Assembly: GCA_002416505.1 (NCBI GenBank)
Contig: DIAM01000007.1
Location: 1 to 64,000 of the forward strand
Length of the DNA stretch: 64,000 bases
Reading direction: 5' to 3'
From: Gammaproteobacteria bacterium UBA5078
Lineage (GTDB): Bacteria > Pseudomonadota > Gammaproteobacteria > Pseudomonadales > Pseudohongiellaceae
In this document: in pieces, positions 24,703 through 32,754 of the stretch
How the letters are laid out: every line of letters begins with the position of its first letter
Numbering within the stretch: the first letter of the stretch is position 1
Notes under the pieces: generated by a model
What the model saw: the letters and a program-made list of their open reading frames with translations, nothing else
What the model was told of the DNA's origin: nothing
The model's database searches: none
Made by a program: the position numbers and the translations under genes

Positions 24703-25509
24703 TCAGTACGCCGGCGGATAGTGCTTGCGCACAATGTCGAAGAAGCTGATGACCTTACGCATATTCTCGCGATTCTGAGAGATGAATAGGGAGTGGTCAG
24801 CGCCTTCGATCTCGACATACACATGGGGCATGCCGATGGCTTGCATTTCACGCACCCAGCGTCGCGTCATATCCACTGGGACCGCATCGTCAGCAGTGCC
24901 CTGAAGTACAAGGGTAGGGACGTGGCGTATAGCGGCTAGACCGTCTGGCGCTAAGTCGTGTAGCGGCGCGGGTGCTGCCACGGCTAAAGCGGCAAATACA
25001 TAGGGGTTGTTCGTCGCTATATGGTAGGTGCCGGCTCCCCCCATGGAGTGCCCATATAGGTAGATACGATTCTCATCTACCGAGAACTCCTCGCGCATCA
25101 TTGTTAAAACGGACATCACGTCCGCCTCGCTATAGTCTGCATCCAGCGGATCAGGCGTCGCTCGCGAGCCATACCATCCGCGGCGGGTATATCCCAACGG
25201 CGTTGCGACGATCATTCCTGTGGCCTCGGCATAGTCCAAGAAACCCTCGTAACCCATTAGCCAGTCGTAAGTCCTTCCTAGACCATGTAGCGCAATGATT
25301 AGTGGGCTCTGGCTTCCTGCTTGGTAGGTGCTGGGAACGAATACGGCATAGGGCAGAGTTTCACCGGTAGGCTCAAACACATAGCTGCGATGCGAAACGC
25401 GTGGGTCGTTGATCAACTGCTCGTCATCTTCAACTGAGCGCTCGGCCCAGGCTGAGCTAAAACAAATCGAACAAAGAATTGCGGTTAAAAAGGAATAATG
25501 TCTAGGCAT
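24703..25509 (-). CDS. secreted alpha/beta-hydrolase (esterase or depolymerase type), 268 aa
   Basis: A signal peptide (residues 1-23, ending SSAWA) precedes an alpha/beta-hydrolase resembling polyhydroxybutyrate-depolymerase and prolyl-oligopeptidase-like esterases. The oxyanion region is ALHGLGRTY, the nucleophile motif GHSMGG, the acid GTADDAVP and the His in GADHSLF. It would act in the periplasm or outside the cell on an ester or peptide substrate. ATG 25509 has GGTGA six bases upstream, which is better than ATG 25515. The end is 9 bp from the convergent symporter gene. Substrate unknown. Confidence 0.78.
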   Translation of the reverse strand: MPRHYSFLTAILCSICFSSAWAERSVEDDEQLINDPRVSHRSYVFEPTGETLPYAVFVPSTYQAGSQSPLIIALHGLGRTYDWLMGYEGFLDYAEATGMIVATPLGYTRRGWYGSRATPDPLDADYSEADVMSVLTMMREEFSVDENRIYLYGHSMGGAGTYHIATNNPYVFAALAVAAPAPLHDLAPDGLAAIRHVPTLVLQGTADDAVPVDMTRRWVREMQAIGMPHVYVEIEGADHSLFISQNRENMRKVISFFDIVRKHYPPAY

Positions 25510-25643
25510 ATGCATTCACCAATTGTTGTTGTTTTAAAGCATATTGGCAGTATGCACTTTTTCATAGGCTAGGAAAAAGCCTCGTCGCGAAATTACGGGA
25601 ACTAGAATACTCTTTTGTGCATCGATGTGGCTCAGAGGTTGGA

Positions 25644-25774
25644 GCCCCCTTACGAGGGTAAACGCACTGCACGGTAGGGGCTGCGCAGAGACGCCGTGAA
25701 CCCATCCATGGGGGTCGGACGCGGCGACTGAGCCCCTTTACCCTCGCAAGGGGGCAGGGATGGGTTTACGGCGT
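25644..25774. repeat. interleaved inverted repeats (A-B-A'-B')
   Basis: Arm A (25644-25662, GCCCCCTTACGAGGGTAAA) pairs with 25737-25755 with one mismatch. Arm B (25691-25708, ACGCCGTGAACCCATCCA) pairs with 25757-25774 with two mismatches. The pairs overlap in A-B-A'-B' order, so both cannot form as simple hairpins at once; a pseudoknot or alternative folds are possible. It resembles dispersed intergenic repeat families of marine gammaproteobacteria. Confidence 0.75.
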
Positions 25775-25795
25775 GTCCGGCAGCGAAGTACCCAG

Positions 25796-25936
25796 CAGTG
25801 ACACTCGTGCTACGAAGTGCTAAACCAAACTGTGCTATTTTCAACAGTGGCACTCGCAATACGAAGCACAAAACCAATCTGCACTCACGCCCAAAGTGAC
25901 AATCGCGCTACTTGGCACACAAAAGTACTGCGCAAA
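25796..25936. repeat. 49 bp tandem repeat, three imperfect copies
   Basis: CAGTGACACTCG at 25796, CAGTGGCACTCG at 25845 and AAGTGACAATCG at 25894 open three units spaced exactly 49 bp. The following CTACGAAG and CAAAACCAA parts also recur with changes. There are no unique spacers of CRISPR type, and the copies are head to tail. Confidence 0.75.
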
Positions 25937-25968
25937 AAAAAGGCCACCTTTTAGGGGTGGCCTTTTTT
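25934..25968 (-). terminator. bidirectional rho-independent terminator
   Basis: The stem GGCCACC/GGTGGCC is flanked by A8 on the left and T6 on the right, so it can work for both strands. It lies 15 bp behind the redoxin/cytochrome gene on the minus strand. Confidence 0.82.
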
Positions 25969-25983
25969 CAGGAGTTCCGCTGC

Positions 25984-26859
25984 TTATTCGCGCGGCGCAC
26001 CAGCGTTAATCCAATGGATCAGAGTCTGCGTGTCCTCTACGGAGAGAGTACGCGCGTTCTCGAAACTACGGATCGTAGGGTCAACGCTCATAGGAGGCAT
26101 ACGCTTAGTCATGATCACTTCGCGCATCATTGGGCTCCAGCCCTGAACCATCTGGTGGCTGTTCATCGCGAACGGGCCAATGCCGCCTTCGATGTGACAA
26201 CCCACACAGTTCTCGATCAGTACAGGAGCGACTTCAGTCTCGTAATCCGGGACGTCAGCAGCGCTAGTGACTTTAGCTGGGAATTCCAGCGCACAGCCCG
26301 GGGCTGCTTCGAAGTCTACAGAAACAATCTCTGTGTCGCGGCCGAATTCACCGGCAGCAATAGCGTCGAATGTCTCTCTTAAGAATGTTGTACCTGGCTC
26401 GCCACGGGCACCTGGAGTATCCAGCGGGCCACGGTACAAAATTGTCATATTGTTTGGGTCGAGTATAACAATCTCGCCAGCTTTAGTGATGCCTAATGAT
26501 TCGGCTACAAGCTGAGTATCGTCCATGAGAATTGGCATTTCTGGGTTGTAGCTATTCTTGAAGCGACGAACAGCGTCAACATCATCGTTAATAGATGAAT
26601 TCATCATTACGAAGCTAATTTGCTCGTTGTCCCACTTAGTTTCTAGAATTTTGTATTCAGAAAACATTTCTTGCGATGTGCTGCAAGAGTTTGCTTGTGA
26701 AATAACTACAAGCGCTTTCTGGTAGCCGTACTTGCTAAGTTGGTGAGCACGACCAGTTTCGTCGAGCAAATTAAAATCACCAACGCGCTCAGGCGCAGCG
26801 AATGATTGCGAGCCAGCAAGTAATGCAGCCAAAAGGCCCACGCACTTCAAAGTTTTCAT
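25984..26859 (-). CDS. exported redoxin domain protein with cytochrome c-type heme motif, 291 aa
   Basis: A signal peptide (residues 1-21, SQSFA) is followed by a thioredoxin-fold redoxin/AhpC-like domain (about 25-180). The usual CxxC is replaced by CSTS (SQANSCSTSQ), leaving one cysteine. The C-terminal part carries a single heme-binding motif CVGCH (in ENCVGCHIEGGIGPF) with a possible Met ligand among SPMMREVIMTKRMPPMS. It probably acts as a periplasmic redox protein. It lies downstream of a PHM-like copper protein gene; similar redoxin, heme and copper modules occur fused in other bacteria. ATG 26859 has GGAG nine bases upstream. Confidence 0.8.
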   Translation of the reverse strand: MKTLKCVGLLAALLAGSQSFAAPERVGDFNLLDETGRAHQLSKYGYQKALVVISQANSCSTSQEMFSEYKILETKWDNEQISFVMMNSSINDDVDAVRRFKNSYNPEMPILMDDTQLVAESLGITKAGEIVILDPNNMTILYRGPLDTPGARGEPGTTFLRETFDAIAAGEFGRDTEIVSVDFEAAPGCALEFPAKVTSAADVPDYETEVAPVLIENCVGCHIEGGIGPFAMNSHQMVQGWSPMMREVIMTKRMPPMSVDPTIRSFENARTLSVEDTQTLIHWINAGAPRE

Positions 26860-26902
26860 GTTAACTACTCCAGTGAATCGGAAATAACTTATCTTTAAAC
26901 AA

Positions 26903-26937
26903 GAAAAAAGGGTTCGCGCGGACGCGAACCCTTTTTC
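26903..26937 (-). terminator. rho-independent terminator
   Basis: The stem AGGGTTCGCG/CGCGAACCCT has a 4 nt loop and A/T runs on both sides. It is placed just after the copper-protein gene on the minus strand and may allow partial read-through into the redoxin gene. Confidence 0.82.
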
Positions 26938-26948
26938 AGTGTTACAAA

Positions 26949-27896
26949 TTACTCATCAGTATAAGAGAAATACCCGATGAACATTTCGTCCCAGCTCTGC
27001 AAGCCACCGATAGCTGGCTGTGATGGATCTGGTACACCAGTGTTGTACTGAGAGTTATCGAAAGCACCCTCAACCACTACACGTGAACCGGCTGGAAGAA
27101 CCATTGGCTCAGTCAGGCGGTAAGTAGGCTGCCATCCGAAGTTGTAGTTAGCAACGTTGATGATCTCTTCGCGAGTCTGATCTGGGTAGATCACGCTTGC
27201 ACGCATAGACTTGCCACGGTAGTGCATGTGAGCACGGAAGCTATAAAGAGTGGTTTCTTCTTCAAACACGTGGTTTGAAGCCATCTCGTAGTGCATGTCA
27301 CCAGCAGGGATCACGATGTTGTTTTCACGGCCACCGCGTGCAGACACAGAGTAAGTGCGGAAAGCCTTCTCTGGAGCCTCGTCAGCGAACCAAAGACCAA
27401 CACGAGTTGCGTCTTGAGTTTCTTGACCCATTGCAGTGTAGTGAATAGACATTCTTAGTGAAGAGCCAACAGGAATCTTAACGCCAGTATTTTCTGGGAA
27501 AGTTGTTGGGTCTTCCTTGCCTGGTGCAAAGCCTTCTAGGAACTCAACGCTTGCGACGTTGTCAGCTTCGTCGAACTCTTCAGTGTGCTCATTGGCAACA
27601 ACATAAGAGAGAAGGTGATGAAGAACGCGCTTGTCGCCCGGAATGAACTGGACAGACTTAACCCACTTCTCTTCCTCGAAAGGCATTTCGATGTTTGTAT
27701 TGATGTAATCGAGTACGCCAGTAGCAGGAATCAGTGCTGCTGGAACGTCAACGATGTAGTCAGGAGCGCCGTTAAGACCCCAGCCAGCGTCAGCTGGTTT
27801 GACCTGAGTCAATGGATCTACACCAGCGAAAGCCGACGATAGAGTCAAGCTTGCGCCCACCATGAGCAGAGAAGTCGTCAATAATGTTTTTTTCAT
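26949..27896 (-). CDS. exported PHM-like copper type II monooxygenase domain protein, 315 aa
   Basis: A signal peptide (residues 1-24, ending SSAFA) precedes a two-lobed beta domain resembling the copper type II ascorbate-dependent monooxygenases. Candidate copper ligands are the His pair in KRVLHHLLSYV, the His in RMSIHYTAMG, and a His-x-His in FRAHMHYRG, comparable to the HxH of the CuM site. The protein should be periplasmic. Eukaryotic relatives hydroxylate peptides or dopamine; the bacterial substrate is unknown. ATG 27896 has AAGGAG seven bases upstream. With the next gene it forms a redoxin-heme-copper pair. Confidence 0.75.
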   Translation of the reverse strand: MKKTLLTTSLLMVGASLTLSSAFAGVDPLTQVKPADAGWGLNGAPDYIVDVPAALIPATGVLDYINTNIEMPFEEEKWVKSVQFIPGDKRVLHHLLSYVVANEHTEEFDEADNVASVEFLEGFAPGKEDPTTFPENTGVKIPVGSSLRMSIHYTAMGQETQDATRVGLWFADEAPEKAFRTYSVSARGGRENNIVIPAGDMHYEMASNHVFEEETTLYSFRAHMHYRGKSMRASVIYPDQTREEIINVANYNFGWQPTYRLTEPMVLPAGSRVVVEGAFDNSQYNTGVPDPSQPAIGGLQSWDEMFIGYFSYTDE

Positions 27897-28274
27897 TTCA
27901 ATTCTCCTTGAATTGACATGTGCTGCTAGGATATTAAGAGCCTCGCTGTGTCGAAGAGAGAGCATCCGTAGTGGATTACTAAAACTTCAGGTGCAACAAT
28001 CCACCCACTTCTGCGAGAACTTCCAAAGATTAACTTAAGTAACACCAAAAACGTAACAATTAAATGTGAGTATGTGTAACTTTGTGCAACCCACTCACAG
28101 TCAGTTAATTTACTAAGGTCTACAGGGCTGCGACAGACAGATATACTCGCCTGCCGACCTCACACTGATGAGCCCACTATGGACTAAAAGCCTAGTTAAT
28201 GATGTTTCTTTTTTACTATTATGTATAACAGATTCTATCAATGATCTGCAAAATAGTTCAATAAAATCAATTAA
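27897..28274. other. A/T-rich intergenic region
   Basis: This 378 bp region holds the promoter of the copper-protein gene and the 3' flank of sodB. I see no gene and no clear terminator. Confidence 0.5.
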
Positions 28275-28868
28275 TTATGATTTAGCGAGGTTTGTGTTCG
28301 CAAAATCCCAGTTTACTAGGTTGTCTAGGAAGCTGGAGAGGAAGTCGGGGCGACGATTCTGGAAATCCAGATAATACGCATGTTCCCAAACATCGCAGAC
28401 CAATAGGGGTGTAGCGCCCGTGGTTAATGGCGTTTCGGCGTTTGCAGACTTCGCAATCTTGAGCTTGCCGCCATCCACTACTAGCCAAACCCAACCGCTG
28501 CCAAACTGAGTGACGCCGCCGTTTACGAATTCTTTCTTAAAATTGTCGTAGCTGCCGAAATCTGCATCGATTTTCGCTGCAATCGCGCCAGTAGGAGCGC
28601 CGCCACCGCTGGGGGTCATGCTGTTCCAGAAGAATTCGTGGTTGTAGCACTGGCCAACGTTATTAAATAGTGGACCACCTACTTTAGCTGCGGCTTTAAC
28701 AAGGTCTTCAATCGAGTCGGCGCTGATACCTGCGTCTGCTAGCAATTCATTGCCCTTCACTACATAAGCATTATGATGCTTAGCGTGGTGGAAACTAAAG
28801 GTTTCGGCGGACATGTGCGGCTCCAGTGCATCTGTTGCATAGGGCAGTGCGGGCAAAGTTAACTTCAT
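28275..28868 (-). CDS. sodB: superoxide dismutase, iron type, 197 aa
   Basis: This Fe/Mn-superoxide dismutase converts superoxide to oxygen and hydrogen peroxide in the cytoplasm. The four metal ligands are visible: His in SFHHAKHHNAYV, His in CYNHEFFW, and Asp and His in DVWEHAYYLDF. FNNVGQCYNHEFFW and GSGWVWL are typical of the Fe form, and the length of 197 is close to E. coli SodB (193). ATG 28868 follows GAGGT; the extra 17 codons to 28919 are not family-like. It stands alone. Confidence 0.93.
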   Translation of the reverse strand: MKLTLPALPYATDALEPHMSAETFSFHHAKHHNAYVVKGNELLADAGISADSIEDLVKAAAKVGGPLFNNVGQCYNHEFFWNSMTPSGGGAPTGAIAAKIDADFGSYDNFKKEFVNGGVTQFGSGWVWLVVDGGKLKIAKSANAETPLTTGATPLLVCDVWEHAYYLDFQNRRPDFLSSFLDNLVNWDFANTNLAKS

Positions 28869-29066
28869 AATGACCTCAATTTGTTGATTCGTTGAATCTC
28901 TTGCTTTTTTGGCGCTCACAGCTAAGATTTGCCGCGAGCTTTAGCGCCAAAATTGCATTAGAAAGAAAGCTCGAGAATAATCCACAATGCCGCGTTTTTC
29001 AAGGAAAGTAGCCCGAACACCAAGCTGGTATAGACCTATCGGAGAGGAATAAAGGATAATGGCATC

Positions 29067-29855
29067 ATGAGAGATAATGACGACTTACACGACATCCCAT
29101 CAATGGTTCCAGCCAGAGATGAAGTAGTACATCACCAGAGCAAACGCCGACAGCCGGATATCGTGCCTCCCGTGCGTTACGGAGAGACGATCAAGGTCAG
29201 CACGTGGCCGGTTCGCATTATGCTGGGAGTATTGACGCTTGCGATCGGCGCCGGCGCCTATATTGGCTATACAGTCTATGCGGATAATCTAGAGTCACTG
29301 CGTCAGGCTACGAGACGCATCGAAGACCTAGAGGGGCGCTTAGCCTTGGTGGGAGACTCCGCAGAGGAGACGACCGCGAATGTGCTAGAGCGGCTCGATT
29401 TCAATTTCTCCGAAATTGACAAGTTATGGGCTGCGCGTAATACCACCAATAATAGTGTTAACGAACTAACAGGCAAAGTGGCGGTTCTCGACGATCAGAG
29501 CAAGGGGCATACCGAAACCACGGAGACCCTGGCACAGCTCGTTTCTCGCAATTCTAATCAGATGCAAGACGGTTTTGCGAAGTTCGCGACGTTGCAAACG
29601 CAGCTCGAGCAGGCTAGCGCCGCGATTACTCGCTTGAATACGAGTATGCAGAACGTGCAGTCGGTCGCCCAAGATATGGCGAATATTCGTGCCAGCCTGA
29701 ACAATGGCGATAGCACATTGGTGGGCCTGCAAGACCGCATGATGAATGTGGAAGAGGCCGTTGAGTCGATCGACGCCTACCGACTACAGGTCAATCAGAC
29801 CATCATTCGCTTGCAAGAAAACATCGAAGCAATGCAGCGCAATTTAGGAAATTGA
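29067..29855 (+). CDS. single-pass membrane protein with long coiled coil, 262 aa
   Basis: I do not recognise a named family. About 46 cytoplasmic, charged residues are followed by one transmembrane helix (about 48-70, VRIMLGVLTLAIGAGAYIGYTV). Then comes about 190 residues of heptad-rich helix (LRQATRRIEDLEGRLALV onward) likely to form a periplasmic coiled coil. The form recalls cell-envelope scaffold or division-linked proteins, but nothing specific is visible. It precedes the tRNA-Leu gene by 150 bp. Confidence 0.72.
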   Translation: MRDNDDLHDIPSMVPARDEVVHHQSKRRQPDIVPPVRYGETIKVSTWPVRIMLGVLTLAIGAGAYIGYTVYADNLESLRQATRRIEDLEGRLALVGDSAEETTANVLERLDFNFSEIDKLWAARNTTNNSVNELTGKVAVLDDQSKGHTETTETLAQLVSRNSNQMQDGFAKFATLQTQLEQASAAITRLNTSMQNVQSVAQDMANIRASLNNGDSTLVGLQDRMMNVEEAVESIDAYRLQVNQTIIRLQENIEAMQRNLGN

Positions 29856-30006
29856 GTTTATTCTCTTCCGAATTCGACTTAACGCTTGGTTTGTAGCCTA
29901 CATTGGGTATAATGCCGACCGTTTTGCGAAGGGCCTGCGGCTCTTTGTCGTGAAACGAGATCGTGTATCGAAGCGAGAACTTCGAGTATAAGGAAAGCCC
30001 CGCAAA

Positions 30007-30091
30007 GCGGATGTGGCGGAATTGGTAGACGCGCTAGATTTAGGTTCTAGTATCGAGAGGTGTGGGAGTTCGAGTCTCCCCATCCGCACCA
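30007..30091 (+). tRNA. tRNA-Leu(UAG)
   Basis: An 85 nt tRNA gene with the acceptor stem GCGGATG/CATCCGC, a D arm with GGTAGAC, an anticodon loop TTTAGGT giving anticodon TAG, a long type II variable arm (TATCGAGAGGTG), the T arm GGGAGTTCGAGTCTCCC and an encoded CCA. It reads CUN leucine codons. Confidence 0.95.
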
Positions 30092-30229
30092 GTGGGGCTC
30101 CTTGTATTGCTTGCAGCGATCGGTCTATCCTATCCCCTATATTGTTAATTCTTAGTTCCTCACGGACGATTCCCCTGCATAAGTCGCGAAACTCGCGGCC
30201 GTCCCAAGTCTTATGCCTCGTGGAGCAGT

Positions 30230-30931
30230 ATGTCTGAAAAATCCAAAGACCTGACCAAGCGCAGTGAAGTAGACGCTTTCTTGCAGAAAGTGGCTGCGCT
30301 TCCGGCTGTGCACAAGTCCGGGGCTGCGGGGCGCCTGATGTTTGCGCTAGATGCTACCGCAAGCCGAGAACGCACTTGGGATCAAGCCATGCAATTGCAA
30401 GCGGAGATGTTCCTTGCCGCTCGTGATGCGGGTGGCCTGCAGGTGCAACTGACATATTTTCGAGGCTTCGCGGAGTTCTATAAAACGCCTTGGTGTAGAG
30501 ACTCGGCTACACTCTTAGGACTCATGACGGGTATTCAATGCCGCGGCGGTACTACGCAGATCGAGCGTGTGCTGCGCCACGCCTTGGCTGAGAACAAAGA
30601 CAAGCGCATTCATTGTGTCGTCTATGTTGGCGACTCGATGGAGGAGAGCGCGGAGATACTGTGCCAGTTGGCGGGTCAGCTAGGCATGCTCAATGTCCCC
30701 CTGTTCATGTTTCAAGAGGGAGGGGATCCACTGGCGAGCGCAACTTTTACGCGTATGGCGAAGCTGTCCAAGGGGGCCTACTCTCACTTCGATAGCGCCA
30801 GCGCCGCCCAGCTTCGAGAGCTGCTTCGCGCCGTTGCAGTCTATGCCAGTGGTGGACTGCAAGCGCTGGAGCAATTCAGTAGCCAGGCTAGCGAACCGGT
30901 GCGACGACTGACCAAGCAGATGCGTTCGTGA
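30230..30931 (+). CDS. VWA-domain protein, 233 aa
   Basis: A cytoplasmic von Willebrand factor A-like protein. Near residues 38-45 it has FALDATASRER, the DxTxS-like metal-ion-dependent adhesion motif in altered form, and later VVYVGDSMEE. The fold is predicted to bind a partner in a metal-dependent way. No catalytic function is seen. It is followed after 79 bp by a membrane J-domain protein, a pairing I have seen associated with hypothetical gammaproteobacterial loci; they may act together. ATG 30230 has GGAGC upstream. Confidence 0.78.
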   Translation: MSEKSKDLTKRSEVDAFLQKVAALPAVHKSGAAGRLMFALDATASRERTWDQAMQLQAEMFLAARDAGGLQVQLTYFRGFAEFYKTPWCRDSATLLGLMTGIQCRGGTTQIERVLRHALAENKDKRIHCVVYVGDSMEESAEILCQLAGQLGMLNVPLFMFQEGGDPLASATFTRMAKLSKGAYSHFDSASAAQLRELLRAVAVYASGGLQALEQFSSQASEPVRRLTKQMRS

Positions 30932-31010
30932 GCGCTTGCAAGACGACGCCAAAAGCCTGTAAAAAGGCCATTGTCATTACAGCGTCTGGGCAAAAAGGAT
31001 AAAGTCGAAC

Positions 31011-31775
31011 GTGTTTTTACTCCGTTACCTCGTCATCCTCGCGATACCCGTCCTCGCCTATATTGGGCTGCGCAAACTCGCGATCCGCTATTCCCTCAAT
31101 CAGCGACAATTCAACCTGCTACTCATTCTGGCCACGGTGTTAATCGCAATCGTGATCCTAATCGTTCTGGGCCGAATCCCCGTGAGCTTCATACTGGCTC
31201 CAATAATGGTGGCTATAACCTTTCTGTTTCGTAACGTGCACCTCCTGATTCGGCTACTGCCGCTGTGGCAGATGTTTAAAGGCAAAACGCGCACGGCCTA
31301 TGGGTCAAGCGGCGCGGCAGACAGCTCCAGTATTAACACGCGTTTTCTAAAGATGAGCCTGCAGCACGAAAGTGGCGACATGGACGGAGAGGTCTTAGAG
31401 GGTAAGTTTAAAGGCAGTAAGCTCTCCGCAATGTCTATTGATGAGCTATTGGAGTTGGCGCAGGAATGTCACAGGGACTCGGACTCGCTGCAGGTTCTGG
31501 AGGCCTATCTCGATCGCAGCCATGCGCAGTGGCGAGAGAGCGCCAATGCGCAGCAGGGCCAGGCTGGCTCACAGGACTCGCACGCAGGCAGCGAGGCCGC
31601 ATTAAGCCGTGGCACTGCACTCGAGATTCTGGGTTTGCACGAGAACGCAACGCAGGATGAGATAGTCCAAGCACACCGACGCCTAATGCAGAAGATGCAC
31701 CCGGATCGTGGTGGCTCGGATTATCTTGCGAAGAAGATTAATGCGGCCCGAGACTTCTTGCTTGGGCACCGTTAA
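31011..31775 (+). CDS. membrane-anchored J-domain protein, 254 aa
   Basis: The N-terminus has two or three hydrophobic segments (about residues 2-20, 36-55 and 60-80), then a linker with low-complexity Gln/Ala/Ser stretches. A J domain ends the protein (ALEILGLHENATQDEI, the HPD motif in KMHPDRGG, AKKINAARDFLL). J domains stimulate the ATPase of an Hsp70 partner, so this protein should recruit DnaK to the membrane, as the DjlA type does, although the layout differs. The start is GTG 31011 after AAGGA. Confidence 0.82.
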   Translation: MFLLRYLVILAIPVLAYIGLRKLAIRYSLNQRQFNLLLILATVLIAIVILIVLGRIPVSFILAPIMVAITFLFRNVHLLIRLLPLWQMFKGKTRTAYGSSGAADSSSINTRFLKMSLQHESGDMDGEVLEGKFKGSKLSAMSIDELLELAQECHRDSDSLQVLEAYLDRSHAQWRESANAQQGQAGSQDSHAGSEAALSRGTALEILGLHENATQDEIVQAHRRLMQKMHPDRGGSDYLAKKINAARDFLLGHR

Positions 31776-31785
31776 GCATTAGCGG

Positions 31786-32550
31786 TCACGAGCGTTTTCG
31801 CGCAAGAAAGGCCTGCACAATCGCCTGCGCCTCTGGGCTCTGAAGTAGGCGAGCGAAATTCACGAGTTCGAGCGAAATAGTCTCTTCTATAGGACCACTC
31901 TGGTTGCGTTTCAATAAGTGTTTAGATGTCTGCACCGCCTCGCTTGGCAGCGCCGCTAGTGCCTGCGCCTTCTCTAAGGCGTGAGGGAAAACGCTGTCTG
32001 CATCGAGCACTTCGTTGACTAGCCCATATTCCTTTGCCTTGCTGGCTGAAAAGCGCTCGCCCAAAAGCAGTAATTCGGCGGCGCGCTGATGTCCCATGAT
32101 ATTCGGGGCTAGATAGCTGGAGCCAGCCTCGGGACACAGGCCTAAGCGAGTAAAGGGGAGCTGTAGATAGCTATCGTGCGCCGCGTAGACTAGGTCGCAA
32201 TGCATGAGCATAGTCGTGCCAATGCCGATGCCGAGTCCGTTCACTGCCGCGATCAAGGGCTTGCGAAGACTCGCCAGCGCTTTCATGAACTGCACCGATG
32301 GGCGCTCACCACTGCGCTGCTCGGTGGCCACGAAATCGTTCACATCGTTGCCACTGGTGAAGCAATCCTGTGTGCCTCGCAGCAAGATCACTTTCACGGC
32401 GCTATCGGCGTCTGCTTCTTTCAAGCCTTCTGCCAGCGCCTTGTACATAGAATGAGTGAGCGCGTTCTTCTTCTCAGGACGGCTTATCTGAATGACGCAC
32501 ACGCCCTGGTCTATCGAATAGTGAATATGGGGATCGTTTGAAGAATTCAT
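31786..32550 (-). CDS. enoyl-CoA hydratase/isomerase family protein, 254 aa
   Basis: A crotonase-fold enzyme with the oxyanion-hole residues in CFTSGNDVNDF and NGLGIGIGTTML and a family-typical AGSSYLAPNIMG. The usual catalytic Glu pair is not fully conserved: one position reads PEAGS, as in isomerase-like members. It may act as a hydratase or delta3-delta2-enoyl-CoA isomerase in fatty-acid oxidation. Monocistronic, convergent with the J-domain gene (10 bp apart). ATG 32550 follows AAGGGC. Confidence 0.85.
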   Translation of the reverse strand: MNSSNDPHIHYSIDQGVCVIQISRPEKKNALTHSMYKALAEGLKEADADSAVKVILLRGTQDCFTSGNDVNDFVATEQRSGERPSVQFMKALASLRKPLIAAVNGLGIGIGTTMLMHCDLVYAAHDSYLQLPFTRLGLCPEAGSSYLAPNIMGHQRAAELLLLGERFSASKAKEYGLVNEVLDADSVFPHALEKAQALAALPSEAVQTSKHLLKRNQSGPIEETISLELVNFARLLQSPEAQAIVQAFLARKRS

Positions 32551-32754
32551 AAAAAGCCCTTGGCTTGTTGTATAGCCAGCAAGTGGTGATTTTTAACCGC
32601 GGCATGAGACCTCCTTGAGCCGCATTACGCAGTCTCATCCAGCGCAGTAGTAGCGCCTAATCTTGGCGCCTGCACTGGGCACGCGTGTTCGACATTGTGC
32701 TAGAATTCGCGCCTATTTGCGGCCTTTTTAATTTAGCACAGGAATCGACTGCCC

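Larger units (their letters stand above)
25510..25983. other. gene-free stretch rich in repeats
   Basis: There is no plausible gene. The stretch contains an interleaved pair of inverted repeats (25644-25774), three tandem copies of a 49 bp unit (25796 to about 25936) and a terminator, each listed separately. The esterase promoter must lie near 25515-25600. Confidence 0.7.

Noticed and set aside
25796..25936. CRISPR array
   Set aside because: The three 49 bp units are head to tail without unique spacers and differ from each other; no cas gene is near.
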